NCBI GenBank assembly: GCA_016801885.1
Contig: CM028884.1
Span: 2,294,001 to 2,358,000 of the forward strand
Direction: 5' to 3'
DNA: 64,000 bases
DNA from: Toxotes chatareus
Taxonomy: Eukaryota > Chordata > Actinopteri > Toxotidae
The notes under the pieces are model-generated. The model ran no database searches, was not told where the DNA came from, and saw nothing but the letters and a program-made list of their open reading frames with translations. The position numbers and the translations under genes were made by a program. Shown here piece by piece: positions 50,086-62,990 of the stretch. Within the stretch, counting starts at the first letter, position 1; the number at the start of each line of letters is the position of its first letter.

Positions 50086-53000
50086 TTTCAAATATCAGTT
50101 AAACGAGGAGAACTTATGCTGCTCATTATAATACAAGAAAGGATAGGTCTTCTGTGAGTGACCAGGACCAGGAGAGTGGGACGTGATAGTAAATATTTGT
50201 TGAGACAACATACAGGCATACAGAAAAAAAAATCCAGCCATTTTTTTTTTTCTAGTTGAGGAGTGTTTTGGTTCAGAATTATTATTAGTACAAGCTGAAT
50301 CAGGATTTACAAGTAAAAAAAGGGCGTGTTGGACTTTTTGCAAGGCATTCTCTCACATGGAAGAAAAAAAAAAACACTTGGATATCCAGACATGCAAAAC
50401 ACAGGTGCCAAGACTCCAAAATCCAGTCCAAGCAGTGCAGCTGACTTTGGGATAGTAAAAGCAAAATAGAGGGTTAATTATCATGGTTCATGAACAGCCA
50501 CTAATATAAGATAGAAGCATGTCATTCAAAAAGGAAAGTGCTTATTTCACACCAAACCCTCCTTCTCTTGCACTCAGCAGGTGTGCTCTCTCTTTACTTG
50601 AATGAAAACATCAAGGATGCTTTCCTAGAATTGTCCCACATCTTACACATTATACACACATAATTGTAGCCTCTAGCTAAGCATACATGGTTGTAAAACA
50701 GCAAACCAGCGAGGAGGAAAAAACACATGTCCCAATCCAGCCCAACATCTGTTTTCATCAGCCCAAAATGTTTCCAGCGGAGAGGGCTTTAGCCTGAGCT
50801 CAGTCCAATCCAAAACCACCGTGTTTGGATTTTACTAAATGGGTCCATTCTGCATGATACTGTACTAATGAAATGTGCTGGGGAGTTTGAGGATGTCTAA
50901 ACTACACACTGCATTCAAGTTAAGACTTTATTTATCATGTGGTCTTCATTCATTTCAGACTGATACGCTGTGTACAAGAAGCAACCAAGCAGTCAAAGGC
51001 TCTATATCACCCATGTGTCAGATGTAAATTAATGATAACGATCATTCATTTTATCAGAGTTAGTTACTTAATTACATGTTTTAGTAATAATATTTTTTCA
51101 AGAACTGAAGAACCGAAGAGTTGTTTGTAGAGGAAAGGGGATGATAAAATTAATGACAAATATCAGGTGCTTACAAAGGGTTATATAAGAAGAATCCAAC
51201 ACACACACACACACAGCTGCAGCAGCATTAACATTAAACCATGCGTGCAGATACACACAGGCCAAATTACCACACATTGTCACACAGCTGGCAATATCAG
51301 CAATAACCACTCTAGGTCATGAACGTTTAGCAGCCAATTTGCAGCCATATGTTGAATAAACTATGATAAACAACTCTGTGGGGACAGAGTGTGCAATTAT
51401 AATTTTTTTTTTTTTTTACCTGATTGCACGTCTGCCCTGAAATTATTTCACTATAATCCAGTGATTTAGTCAGTTCTGTTCGAAGGAATGTGTGGAGAGA
51501 GTTCAATCTGTGTGTCACCACAGATGATCCGATGCCAGTTTTATCCAATTGACAGCTGAGAAGAGGAATTACTGTACAGTTTATCACATTGGCAAGGACC
51601 AACAGGGCATGATTTATCTTGGGAGATATGTTACTGGGTCTTAATGTCTGGAGCTGTACAACTTTCCATCATCGAGTGGTGGAAAGTCCCCCCCTCGGTG
51701 AAAAGTGTCTGCTTTCAACTGAATTAGCAGCAGCATTTGTCTGGTACTGGCTGATCGTGAGAATAGTGTGGGTCACAGTGTAGCCGTCCTGAATAAATGA
51801 ATGAAAGTTGAATGAGAACTATTTTTCTCCAGTTTTTATTGTAAACTACATCTCAGATTATGATTAATAGCACAAGGCAATGTAATCCAGCACTAATATA
51901 AGATAATATGTTAAATGATTAATATTCACTGATCAAGAAGTTGAAACCTTAAAGGCTCCACAATCACATGCTACTCAGGTCTCAGGCTTTTATTCTGCAT
52001 TGTGGATGCTGTAAGCGTAATGATCTTTACTTAGACTAATGTTAACACAGGTTAATGTACCAGCATCATACATACAACATAATGTCATAAATAATAATTG
52101 TATAGTCAGACAGTTTTTAATTGGCCTGACTGAGGTTTTAAAATTTGGAAAAACATCCAGGTTATTGGAATGTGGGAGTCTTAAGGAAATTCAAATTCCC
52201 TTTGAATCACAGTGGCAGGAGGCTATGTACACCTGGACAAGTTGCCTGTCTGTCATTGGACACACTTGGGACATATACTAATAACCATTCATACTCTTCT
52301 CCAAACAATATGTAGTTCTTTAATTTCCTAATATTTAGCCACAGCTGTAATAATAAAGCACATCACTACAATATCCATTTTCATATTTTGACTAACACGT
52401 GAGATGATACTTATGAGTAGTATAGATAAATAAATAGGTTTCTAAGCAATGTGTATAAACCACTCTGACAACATAATAACATATAAAGCTTACCATCTCT
52501 CAGTCATTATTTCTTGGCCAGTCATGTTTCGTGTTTCCAGTTTACTGATGTCATACCTGTCAAATCCTGGCTCTCACAAATTTAACTATCCACAGGTGGA
52601 ACAGAGGACCCCAGTCTGCATTCTTTGGTTTGTCTCATCCACCTTGTTCAACAACTGACACAGATGAAACATACAAAAGACTTACATGGTGACAGACAAA
52701 ATGATCTACACTGATCATAGTTGTACAGCCTGTTTTAAGATGAATCTATGTAGTTTTGTGTATAATTTTTTGATCAAATGTATGTAGGCTACTGCTGTCT
52801 GACTAAATGACAGACTTCTGTACAATAATACTTGGATGACATTTTTCATTAAGATTTAAGAAATAAATATATGAAGTCTTCTTTGAAACATCTAAATCAG
52901 CACCCTCCTCAGCATTGTTCCAGCAAAGAAGACTCAAAGACACCGACTATACAAAAGACAAACAGAAATTTTTGTAGTGTCTAGTTTTCTTTTGCATTCC

Positions 53001-53879
53001 TCATAATGTCATCCTGGCTATTACGCTTTTAGAGTTCCATTCACTGCCCTCTTTGAAACTTTTAGTCTTGCAGTGATTTGATGCTGAGAGAGCCCCTCTT
53101 TGCCTAGAATAACAATTTCACTTTCACTTTCACTTAGTTCTGATGCCCCTCACAGTGCTGCTTAGTGAGCCATGATCTGCTGGAAACTTGGGGCACAGCC
53201 TTATTTATAACAGGTGAACACTGCAAGTATCCATACATCCATACATCCCACCAGCTAGCCAGCTCATTATTTTTTGTATTAGTAGCACGTTAGCTTGTAA
53301 TGGACAGTTGATATAGTTGGTAGGAAACAAGGGGAAAGAGAGAGGGGTATGACCTGCAACAAAGGTGCTCAAGGGGAATGAAACCAGGAATATGGGATGG
53401 GAATATCATCTTTTCTTCCAGTGTGTTTTTAACAGTAAAAATAATTATACATGTCAGCCTAAGCCAAGAATAATTAGGAAAATGTCTGGAAGACATGGTG
53501 GAGTTCTCTCCTCAAAGTTGCAAATGTAATAGAAATCAGTTGTTCTCTTTCAAACCTTTCCTGGTATCTCATAATGTCTGCAGTCCCCCCACACAGCATT
53601 CTTGCTTTTTCCCCCTTGAATATCACTTGAGTTGCTGTTGTGACTTCTGCATTTCGGCTTCACCATTCACCAAAACAGCCATCAAGGTAGTCTCTGAATG
53701 TGTGTCTGGAGTTAAAATTATTGGATTTGAAGAAGTTTAGCTTACATCTTTTCATCAAGAAAGTTTGGTTCTCATGTCTTGGTGGATACGTACTGGCACT
53801 CATTCATCTTTTGCTAACAAACTAATATGCCAGGGTGTGTTGCTAGCAAGCCACAGCTTTATTCTGCAGCTTTAACAGC

Positions 53880-55630
53880 TACTGCCAGTCAGGGGAAAGC
53901 TGGTGGCTGGCAAGGTTAAAGGTGTTGCAAGTGCAAAAGGATGTATGGCTCCAAGTGGTGTGTACTTGAAAGATGGTATGAAGCCAGGGACATCACCTTT
54001 TCTATTTTGGGTGTGTTATACATGTGACAAACAGGATTTACTGGACTTTATTGCTATTAAGGGTTATTTGGCTGCGATTTCAGCCTACCATGTGAGTTTT
54101 GGTAATATGTCGACAGGCCAGCCACCATTCCTTGATGAGGAGGTTTATAAAGGGACCCCACTGGGTGAGGCCTATGTGTAAACCTCTAGTTCCTTCGTGG
54201 GATTTGCGTCATGTTTTAGAGGCACTTACAAAGGCTCGCCTTTTGAACCACTGGAGTGTGTTGACTTAAAGGTGTTCTCACTCAAAATTATCCTGTTGCT
54301 GGCTCTGACATCATCCAAATGGAAAAGTGAATTACATGCTTTGTCTCAACCTGCTTATTGTTTCCCCCTGGCTATGGGAAAGTGATGCTGCTCCCTAACC
54401 CTGCGTTTGTGCCAAGGGTTAGCTTATATGTGCCCCACACTGGAGCTGCTTGCTTTTCATCCCCTGCCTTTGGCCAATTCGGCTTAATGCACTTTGTCCC
54501 ATGTGAGCCTTTACACATCTATTTGAGCACAACTAAGAGGTTTAGGTGGAGTAACCAGCTCTTTGTGTCTTGTTCCCTGTCTCACAGAGGGAAGGCTTCA
54601 TCTTGCCAACATCTGTCACACTAGGTAGTGGAGACAATAACTTTGGCATATGAGAGTCATCGCCTTCAGAGAGCCTGCTGGCTCTTTCCATTTGGGGGAA
54701 GGTGACTTCATGAGCCTTGCTCAAGGGTATTGCTGTGAGTGATGTCTGTGCTGCTGCTAGTTGTGCATACCCGCACACACTGATTTAGTTTTACTACCTG
54801 GATGTGATGGCGCCTTCATTAGTGTGCTCTGTCCTTGGAGTTGGTTTGCCTTAATTGTGTTCCAGCCCATGGGGAAGGCTTGTGGTGCCAGCTTTCCTGG
54901 GTTAAGGAGTGAGTGAGTGAGATACCATGCAGGGTTTGCAAGACTTTGGTAACCAGGGTAAACACGGTTCTCTGAAATCTGAGTAAGGTATGTCACAGTA
55001 CCGCCCTGTTCAAAGACAGTAGAGAAGGGGGGTGAGGACTTCCCATAGTGAGATACCTATCTCAGTTTTAAGCGAACCGGTAAGTAAGCTGTGTATTTAA
55101 AGAGTGAAAATTTTATTTGGTAGTATGTCTACCAGTTATGACACTGTATAACTTGAATTTCAGTGACCCTTAGAAGAACCTACTAAACCAGGAAAAATTA
55201 CACCTAGGTTTAAAAATTAAATTCAGCTTTATTTCACCAAATAGAAGAATTTGACTGATCTATAAGAACTGATTTGAGAGAATAAAGAGGCTCAAATCTC
55301 ATAAATGGTTGTCATCATTAGTTTCTGTCTTTTCCCACTTAATGTGGGACCACAAGCAGAGTCAAAAGTGTGTCCTCCTCTGCCTTGTCTTTCTTCTCAT
55401 TTTCTTCCTCTGAACCAGAAATGACTTGTCCGTTTTTTGGCTAATAGGCTGTTGTCTATCTGTGGATGCCGAGTGGTGTGTGCGCAACCTGCCCTTGCCC
55501 AGGGGGGCCCAGTCACCACTGCAACTGGTGACTCAGCAGTTGCTGGGCAGAAATGGACAAAGCTGACTGCTTAAGCGTTAGTTTACATTTCAGTTGGCCC
55601 TTTTGGGCTCTCTTAGCAGGACACATCAAA
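53880..55630 (+). mobile_element. DIRS-like retrotransposon relic with tyrosine-recombinase ORF
   Basis: Conceptual translation gives a decayed tyrosine recombinase of the DIRS/YR-retrotransposon type. The pieces are GYLAAISAYHVSFGN (near 54060-54105), PFEPLECVDLKVFSLKIILL followed by ALTSSKWKSELHALS (about 54240-54345), a segment with FVPRVSLYVPHTGA (about 54405-54445), SNQLFVSC (about 54555), and AVSDVCAAASCAYPHTL, stop, FYYLDVMAPSL (about 54730-54825). The last piece carries the region of the catalytic tyrosine. Several frameshifts and stops interrupt it. The downstream GGTAACCAGGGTAAACACGG stretch and GC-rich block to about 55630 look like the element's 3' non-coding region. The boundaries are estimates. 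Confidence 0.75.
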
Positions 55631-55734
55631 CAGCAGTTTTAGGGCTGATCAACACAGGTTCAATAATGATCCTGACAATACGCTGACAGTCTTTGCTTGT
55701 GTTAGGTTTAGGGTTTGATTTAGGTAAGTATGAG

Positions 55735-56425
55735 CTATGGCAAGGGTAAGTCTCCTGGACATGACTACGAGTCAGTATAATGTTCTTTGTAGTGTAATGC
55801 TAATCCCAGTTATGGAGACCACTTCACTCCCGAAACAGGTTGAGGTATGCCCAGAGGGGGCTGTCTTAGCCCTTCAACACTTCTTCAAAAGCACTGATTG
55901 GAACATGTTGATAGAGACAGCTTCCTGTGAGGACCACAATGATCTGAAGAACCATACAGTCCTCTGACGGCCTACATCAGTAACTGTACTGGTCATGCCT
56001 CAGTCACTAAAACCATCATCTCAAGGGCAAACCTGAAGCCACAGCTGACAGCAGAGGATTGGATGTTGCTGAGGAACTGAAACACTACATTCTGATTTGG
56101 TGAGAAAGCAGGCCTCAAAGCAACAATAAATAACCTGTCACATGGCATCGGAGAAGCAAAATGGACTTACAGAGAATCAATAGCTACTTTGCTGAGAACA
56201 GAGACACAGGGTGCTCCAGGCCATCACAGATTACAGAGCTCCACCACGGGCTTTTAACAGGGATGCCTTTCATTCCAGATGGGCTAAACAACTTCTATGC
56301 ACGATTTGACCAGCAGGTGCAGGTGATGAAGACCTCCAGATGATCAGGATCTGCATGTGGCTGCAGACAGTGTAAGGAAGACCCTCTCCATGGTTAACCC
56401 TCTCAAAGCAACAGGACCATACAAA
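55735..56425 (+). mobile_element. Degraded non-LTR retrotransposon fragment (region before RT)
   Basis: Translated pieces across frames include AVLALQHFFKSTDWNML (about 55860-55910), GEKAGLKATINNLSHGIGEA (about 56100-56155), RINSYFAENRDT (56173-56208), LNNFYARFDQQ (about 56285-56315) and SVRKTLSMVNPLKATGPYKV (about 56368-56428). This is the linker between endonuclease and reverse transcriptase of fish Jockey/CR1-group LINEs, where the intact motif is N-N-F-Y-A-R-F and K-A-x-G-P-D. Multiple frame breaks show it is dead. The sequence stops abruptly after KATGPYKV, so RT is absent. It may belong to the same family as the antisense fragments in introns 3 and 8. Confidence 0.75.
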
Positions 56426-59352
56426 GTCCCTATGCTAGCCACAGCCTCTTCACTCCTTTATTTCCAGATGGACGTACTATAGAATCAAGACCTCTTGTGA
56501 AAGTGTACAAAAGCTTCTTCTTTGTTAACTTTTTATATATCTTGAACAGTTAATTTACTCCAAGGATCAATCAATCTTATGTTTCTGTATATGTGTACAC
56601 GCAAAACAAATTCTGAGTTTATAACATGTTTTTCCCTATGTAAAGACAGTATCAGTCAAGGTGATGTGACACACCCTGTGGCAGCCATGCTGAATGCCCT
56701 CAACTTTGATTGATTGTTCAAATTACTTTTGTATTTAGAGCTGTACTGGTGTGTTACTTATGGTATCAAACTAATGAAATATGACCCAGATAGCCCACCA
56801 AGGACTGAGATTTGTTGTACTGTAGGACAGGATTTCACTGCAATGGAAAGTTATCATGATTGTTGTCATCTATCTACCAATAATCTTTTTTGACAGAGCC
56901 CTTTTAGTTGGCACAGAAGATGCTACTTTTTTCTTGGACTATGAATGTTCTGAACACTTTTAGGCAGCAGTGACAGAGAACAATGATACATAGGTACATG
57001 ATTCATTTCTGTGCTGTCTTTGATTGAGAACTGGCAGCTGAATATCTGAATATTTTTTTGCATCTTGGTGTTGTTGTAAAAACTTTTGATTTGACAAGCT
57101 CATGTAGCTAATACAGTCAGCATTTTACAAAACTAACTACACATCACTATTTCATAAGTAATTGTACTTAGCTTGTTTGATAGTTAGCTAAAAGTTAGTT
57201 AGCTCTCTCCCAGAGCCGAGGGAATCGCAGACATACAGAAATATGAAGAAAATCTTTGATGCTAGATCTGAAATGTGAAATGTACTTCTTTCTCAAAATA
57301 AAATGCAGGTATATTTTTCTAGAACAGGGTTTACCAGAGACACAGCAGTGAGGTTAGAGCTATGCGTGAGATGCATGTCTGATACAAGCTGTGGCTGCTC
57401 TAACCTGTTAAAATGGCCGCCAAAATGAAAACCAGGACCTTCCTTGATGCCACACAGTAAACAGTGCCTTTTCAACTAACCTTGCAATATACACGTATAA
57501 CATGTGCAACACAGATTGCTGTGTTACACATGTACAGTTACTAATGGAGACAAATGGACCAGCAGTGAATGAAGCTTGACAATGATCCAGATTGTGGCAG
57601 ATTTGTGACACAACAGGAAAGCTCCCATTAAACCTCAATTTTATATCATCTTTGTGACTTTATTGCTCCACTTTATCTAATGGGCTAACAGCCACTTGAA
57701 CTTCTCCAGCTGTTCCTCTGTGTTTCTTCTGAACAGCTCTGTCTTATCACACAGACCTAAATCCTGAAACCTCATTCACTTTGTGCACCGGTGAAGTAAT
57801 GCATGTGTGTGCCATGTTGGCTGATAAGGCCAAAACATGATCTCTCCATGTCTCTCTGGTTTTCTGTTCTTCTCTCTCTCTTAGGGTTCATTTTTGTTCA
57901 GAAATCTCATCTTGCTTCGATTGTCGTATTATTGTCAATGATTTAATTTATGCCTGTCTGGATTCAAATGAGGCTCCATGGCCTGGCTCCAGACGCAGAA
58001 AGAAAGCCAGGTGTGTGTGTGTGTGTTTATTGACAGATGGAGATCTGTAGCTTTCCCCTCAGAGCATGCCTGGATGAAAGGCTGATTGATTGTTCTTTAA
58101 ACATTTTTCACCACTCAAGGAGTCAACCTGCTTTCAAACATTTTACCAGCAGGACCTGACTCCAGTGATTATGGTACAGTGAACATCTCAGACTGTTCAC
58201 TGCTGTTTAGAAGTTGGTTTTGAAGTTCAGACCCATTACTCAAGATGTCTAATAACAAACTTTCTATTGTTCTATGAATTTATTATTATTTTGGAACTGA
58301 TCAACGTTAGGACTCCTTAAGCTGAACCAAAACTAAAATGATAGCAGTGTTATTACACAAATATAAATATGTGATATTGAAAAAATTACTTTCTGAATTT
58401 TGTGGAAAACAAAATCATAATAAAATTTTAAAATCCTAAATGTTACCAATTCTAGGACATTCGTGTGTTGGATCCAAAGTTAGGCTGTTGAGTGCATAGA
58501 CTTGTGCCTCATTAAAGGTGTAACTACATGCCAGGGCTGGAGGGCCTCAAGACCTGTGATTGATCAGCACAAGCATGAGCTGCTTGTGTTTTCTTCTACA
58601 TGTTTCTGATACCAGTGGTTTAGAGCGATGACAACAGTGACCCCTAAGTGCTGTTTGGGGTCCTGGAAATCACCGCCCTCTTCAACTCATCTCAAAAAAC
58701 ATGCCTAACATTGTTTTATCAGCTTGACTTTTCCTAACATAATGAGCATTGCTTATAAAGATATTTTGAGCTGATGACAAGATTAAGAGGTACAGATGCG
58801 CAGAAAATGATACATGACTTGTCTTTGGGCTCTCGGAGACCATGGCTGTAAAATGAGGTTAAACAGTGGATAGCTTTTCATATGCTCAACATCTGTGTTG
58901 ACAGTACCTTTTACACAACATTGCACCTCCCAGATCCAAAGAAGCCTATTTGATTTTCTGCTGTTGGGAGTTTTAGTTTATTTATTAGAGGTCTAAAGGA
59001 GAGCTACACCTCTCTGCAGTCTAAACTTGAGCAACGTCACCATGTAGGATATATTTCCTTATCTGTGATGAAGAAAGTGGTCCTATGAAACATGTGGCTG
59101 AAACACAAAATATTTCCATATTTGGTGTAATAGCTCTGCCTTACAGTCATCTCTGTATTTTATCACGATCAGATGCAGCCTAGTTTATGACAGAGGGAAG
59201 AGTTAACATTTCACAATAGTGTTCTACATATTGGGTTTTAATTAAATTAGGGGGACTGTGGGGACTGCAAACAATGAGGAAGTAAAGCCAGACTCAACAA
59301 AACACAGCAGTTAAGGAAACTGAAGAAAGACCCAGTAGTCTTCTCATTTTCA

Positions 59353-59387
59353 GTACCACACATCTAGCAAAACCAGATGTGTGGTAC
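59353..59387. repeat. Perfect inverted repeat, 13-bp arms, 9-base loop
   Basis: The left arm GTACCACACATCT (59353-59365) is the exact reverse complement of the right arm AGATGTGTGGTAC (59375-59387), with the loop AGCAAAACC. It lies about 520 bases upstream of exon 8 and could form an RNA hairpin in the pre-mRNA. Confidence 0.93.
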
Positions 59388-59910
59388 ACACATCAGCAAA
59401 CCTTCTGCTGACTGTAATTCTTGCTCTCTATCGCTGAATGAACAAGTAACATAAATGCAGTGATTGCACAACACTCTGGACTCAGTGTTGAGACAAGGAG
59501 AAACAATTACTAGAAGACAACTCAGTTTTAAGTCCACTGCCCTCTGACTGACTGTATACCATAAACTGACTCAACATCTGTGTGTCAGTTTAAGATGATT
59601 TTGCTGTGATAATGGTATCAAAAACAAACCATGAGTCTAAACTTTTATCCATCTTATAATCTGGTTTTCTTTGCAAAGGACATTACAGCCTCACAGACCC
59701 ACAGCAGCCTCTTAACACTCCCCAGTGTTTAATTTTATTGTCAGCTGAGGTGTAATGAGTTCTCAGAAAGAGCCACCTGCAGCGTAGAAATGGAAGTGAG
59801 AGGAAGTATGACCTTGATCTTGAGGAACTGTGCTATTAACTTCTTCTTAATCTAAGCATATTACCCAGCATGTTCAGTTACATAATCATTGTCATGTCAC
59901 TGTGTTACAG

Positions 59911-60016
59911 GTATTGCTTATCTAGGCGGCGTCTGCAGTGCCAAGAGGAAGTGTGTGCTAGCAGAGGACAACGGACTCAATTTGGCTTTCACCATTGCTC
60001 ACGAGCTGGGACACAA
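59911..60016 (+). CDS. adamts17: adamts17 exon 8 (active-site exon, HELGH)
   Basis: This exon completes Gly353, encodes residues 354-387, and ends with two bases (AA) of codon 388, which is Asn if the next exon begins with T or C. It carries [19 protein letters not shown] (354-372) with Cys361 and Cys367, then [15 protein letters not shown] (373-387). His383 and His387 are two of the three zinc ligands and Glu384 is the catalytic base of the M12B HExxHxxGxxH motif. The rest of the motif (GxxH and the Met-turn) must lie in exon 9, which is not found between 60017 and 64000. The acceptor is GTGTTACAG and the donor GTAGGT. Confidence 0.96.
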
Positions 60017-60950
60017 GTAGGTTTCGCTCAAGTTTTAAAGAGGTGTATTTCCACAACATATCATGTCATTATACTGTTGCTCAGTCGTCCACATTGCTGC
60101 AGTTAACATGGTGTGAAAGTATGTGGTGTGGAGGAAGTGCTGGGAACCAGATTTCAGCTTCCTCCCATGATGATTTTAATAAAAGGCTTCTTTAAGTTAA
60201 ACATCATTTAATTTTCATTCAGTCTTGAACTTGGCCTTACAGTTATGTGTTAAAAAAGGATAATCATGTCACAGTGGAAGTCCTTTATCTAAATCAGCAG
60301 CATAATTAAATGATTTTTCCTTGGCTCACACTCTTATCTAGCAAATGGAAATCTGTTCCTACTTTGAGACATCAGACACACTAACAGGAGTCACGTTAGA
60401 GACTGTGTTCAGTGTGGAGTTGAATACAGGCCTTGTTCCACCTCCGTCTCAGGCAGACCAGGCTCCTTGCTTGGCTACGTGAGCAGTGCAGAGTGACGGT
60501 GGAGCACCTTGAAGTTGCTTTGTTCAAAGTTGGAGAGGCTCACTCAAGGATAACAAGCAAACTGTATTTACACTCTGGAATGGTTTGACTGCTGGATAGG
60601 TTTTCTTTGTCTTTTGTCCACAAACATTCAGTGGACCAGTTCCCCTACTGATGTTTGCTGTGACAACAAGCGCTGATTCTCTGCGTGACACTTCAGACAG
60701 GCTGATTTCCAAACTTACCAGGAACTCAAGTTTCTTTTCTTTTCATCCAGACTCTCTCCCTTTGCCCTGTGCTCTCTCTACATTCATGGAGACATACAAC
60801 TTGGAATGATCACAAATGAAATGTTAGCCATTCCAGCTTCTCTCATGGTGCCCGAGAGTAAATTTGCCTCCGGTCATCTCCGTTTACACTTTTGTATTTG
60901 GATTTCTGCTGCTTCTGTCTACTTTTGCTGACTGTGCATTGGACACCTGT

Positions 60951-60976
60951 AGGAATATATAGGAGTATATATTCCT
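60951..60976. repeat. Inverted repeat, 11-bp arms, 4-base loop
   Basis: AGGAATATATA (60951-60961) pairs with TATATATTCCT (60966-60976) around GGAG. The flanking CTGTAGGA is repeated directly just downstream, so slippage in low-complexity sequence may explain it. Confidence 0.85.
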
Positions 60977-61974
60977 GTAGGAGTATGTACAGTGTCACAC
61001 AGTGATTTTTTACCTTTTTCATAGCGTGTAACTCCATTTCATGATCAGCAATTGGATGGTGGGTGGGGAGGGAAACTGTGTCAGTTCAAAGATGGTTTTT
61101 GCCGCTGAATGTGAGAAAAGTGGCTCCTTGTCCAACCTATAAATGATGGTTTTGCTTTGTCATTACAGCAAAAGGTGTTAGGACCTTGCAGTGGTGACCT
61201 CATTTTGCACAATGGATATTTAACAAACCATACTAATAACACCATCATATAAATAACAGATTTAAAATAGAGTTGGATATCCTCCTCCCAGAGGACATTT
61301 CCTCAAAGAGAGAAGCTTGTGTGTGAGAATAATCTCACTATACTATTTTGATGAAGCAGAACTTTAAAAACAATCCAAAAAAAAAAAAGTTTAATTAAAA
61401 AGAGATGGGAAGTAGGCGCCGTTTTATAGGCAATCTGAGCTACTTTCTCAAATGCGTTCTTTTTAGCAGAGGTCAGATTACTAAACAAAATTGTGACAGA
61501 GAAAGCTAACACACTCATCAAACAGTACTTTCCCATATAAGGTGAGAGATTATAGGGATTTAAAGTTCGCTTTAGTTATTTATTGATAAGTATGGGCTCT
61601 GGACTTGGTAGATGTAGATACTTTAAATTAAAGGACACACAGTGAAGAAAACAAATGACTGGGATACATCCATGTGAGCCAGGCTCAGCTGGTGGTGTCT
61701 TCACTCGGTGTGGCAGTAAGATGTCAGTTACAGCAGGAAGGTGAATCACCTGGAAAAATGGCCTGGAAACCAGAGCCAGAGTGTATGAAGCTATGCAGCA
61801 GCTTTGTGGCTGTGCCCGGCCTCTCAGGATTATCACACTTTTCAGCCAACAGCCCTGCTCCAGCTGTGGAGGCCAGGAAAGGTAACAAGCTGGCACACAC
61901 TGTGTATGACTGCTGCCCATATACGTGCACATTATGGAAGCAGTGTTACATAAGCACACACACACTGACTCATC

Positions 61975-61997
61975 CACACACACACACACACACACAC
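61975..61997. repeat. (CA)n microsatellite, about 11 units
   Basis: A perfect CA dinucleotide run. Confidence 0.94.
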
Positions 61998-62429
61998 TAT
62001 AAGAAATTATTTCCTTGTGTGTCAAGTAGTTGTTAAAGCACTAAGAATCTCATATAAACTCGGAGCTTAGGCTAGCACTGTGTCGAAGTTTTAATGGGAG
62101 GCACAGTGTACTACATTATATAGGATGGAAACTGGACCATTTATATGTCTATACAAACTGAATGTATACATATACATGTTTGGCAGGTAATGTTTACCAT
62201 GGTCACTCTCTTGGTTTAGTGTGTTAATATATGTGTTGGCTAATGAGCAGTAAAGACAAAGTATAGCTGAGGATTTTTACTTTGACTTCACTTTAATGGC
62301 CACACGACTGGAGTCAGTGGAATTTGTTTTCAGTACAGAAAGAGTAAACAATAACAATAATCACAGTGTTCCTTGACAATGAAAGGTTTTCATTTAATAC
62401 AATGCAAGACACAGGAATGAGAGACTTAG

Positions 62430-62990
62430 AGGCAGAGACTTTATTGCAGCAGAAAAAAAACCCCAAAAAACCCTGCTGTGCTTTTTTAATGATCTGCTCT
62501 GAGTTGATGTTCCATTTCAGTGTATTGCTCATGTGTGTGCAAAGAAATTTAAATGGGCTTGTGCTGGTTATGGGTTCACAAGAGATGTGTATGGGAGATT
62601 TGGGTGTGGTGTTGTTCTGGAAATCATTGACCCAGTTCCTGGGTTTTGGATGTGTTGGGCAGGAGATTGTTGTTATGGCACCAAGTGACTGATTGGACCC
62701 CCTGCTTCTTGTAACTGAGCTTAATGTTTGTGGATGTGAAGCCTGTTGTGGTTGTGTCATCGCCTTACTTAAGGATGGTTACTGAACCGTGCTGGGATGT
62801 GGAACTGTTTGTGTACAAGGTACTAGGGTGATAAGAAACAGTCCAGAGGGACATCAGTGCTGGGCAACATGTGGTTGTTCACCTTCCTTTCCCACAGGAG
62901 GCCTCAGATTCATACATGTACAAGAGCTGATGTTCAAGTCCAACAGCAGGTTGAGGACTTACAGGATTCATGGTGAAGAAGGCGGAGTTG
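62430..62990 (-). mobile_element. Degraded non-LTR retrotransposon fragment (C-terminal RT), antisense
   Basis: The minus strand carries a 148-codon open frame (62314-62760). Its middle reads WVNDFQNNTTPKSPIHISCE, then SPFKFLCTHMSNTLKWNIN and KKAQQGFLGF. In intact fish Jockey/CR1-group LINEs this is the region after the FADD box: the VDFR segment, then FKFLGxHI...LTW..N, then KKAQQRLxFLR. A relic of the ADD box itself (GATGACACAA on the minus strand) is seen near 62755. Sequence up to about 62990 resembles the upstream RT but is too decayed to align by eye. It is non-functional. Confidence 0.65.

Larger units (their letters stand above)
40552..59910 (+). other. adamts17 intron 7
   Basis: A 19.4-kb intron with no supportable host gene. 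Contents: (GT)n at 42507-42560, (GGT)n at 43713-43731, a dispersed repeat near 46595-46735, (AC)n at 47541-47577, a MITE-like copy at 48258-48385, a candidate conserved block at 49190-49290, a hAT-like repeat at 49890-50085, a DIRS-like element at about 53880-55630, a LINE fragment at 55735-56425 and a 13-bp-arm inverted repeat at 59353-59387. The remainder is AT-rich sequence with chance open frames of up to about 154 codons. Confidence 0.7.

Noticed and set aside
61576..62025. 149-codon minus-strand open frame
   Set aside because: Its N-terminal part is translated CA microsatellite and the rest has no domain; a chance frame.
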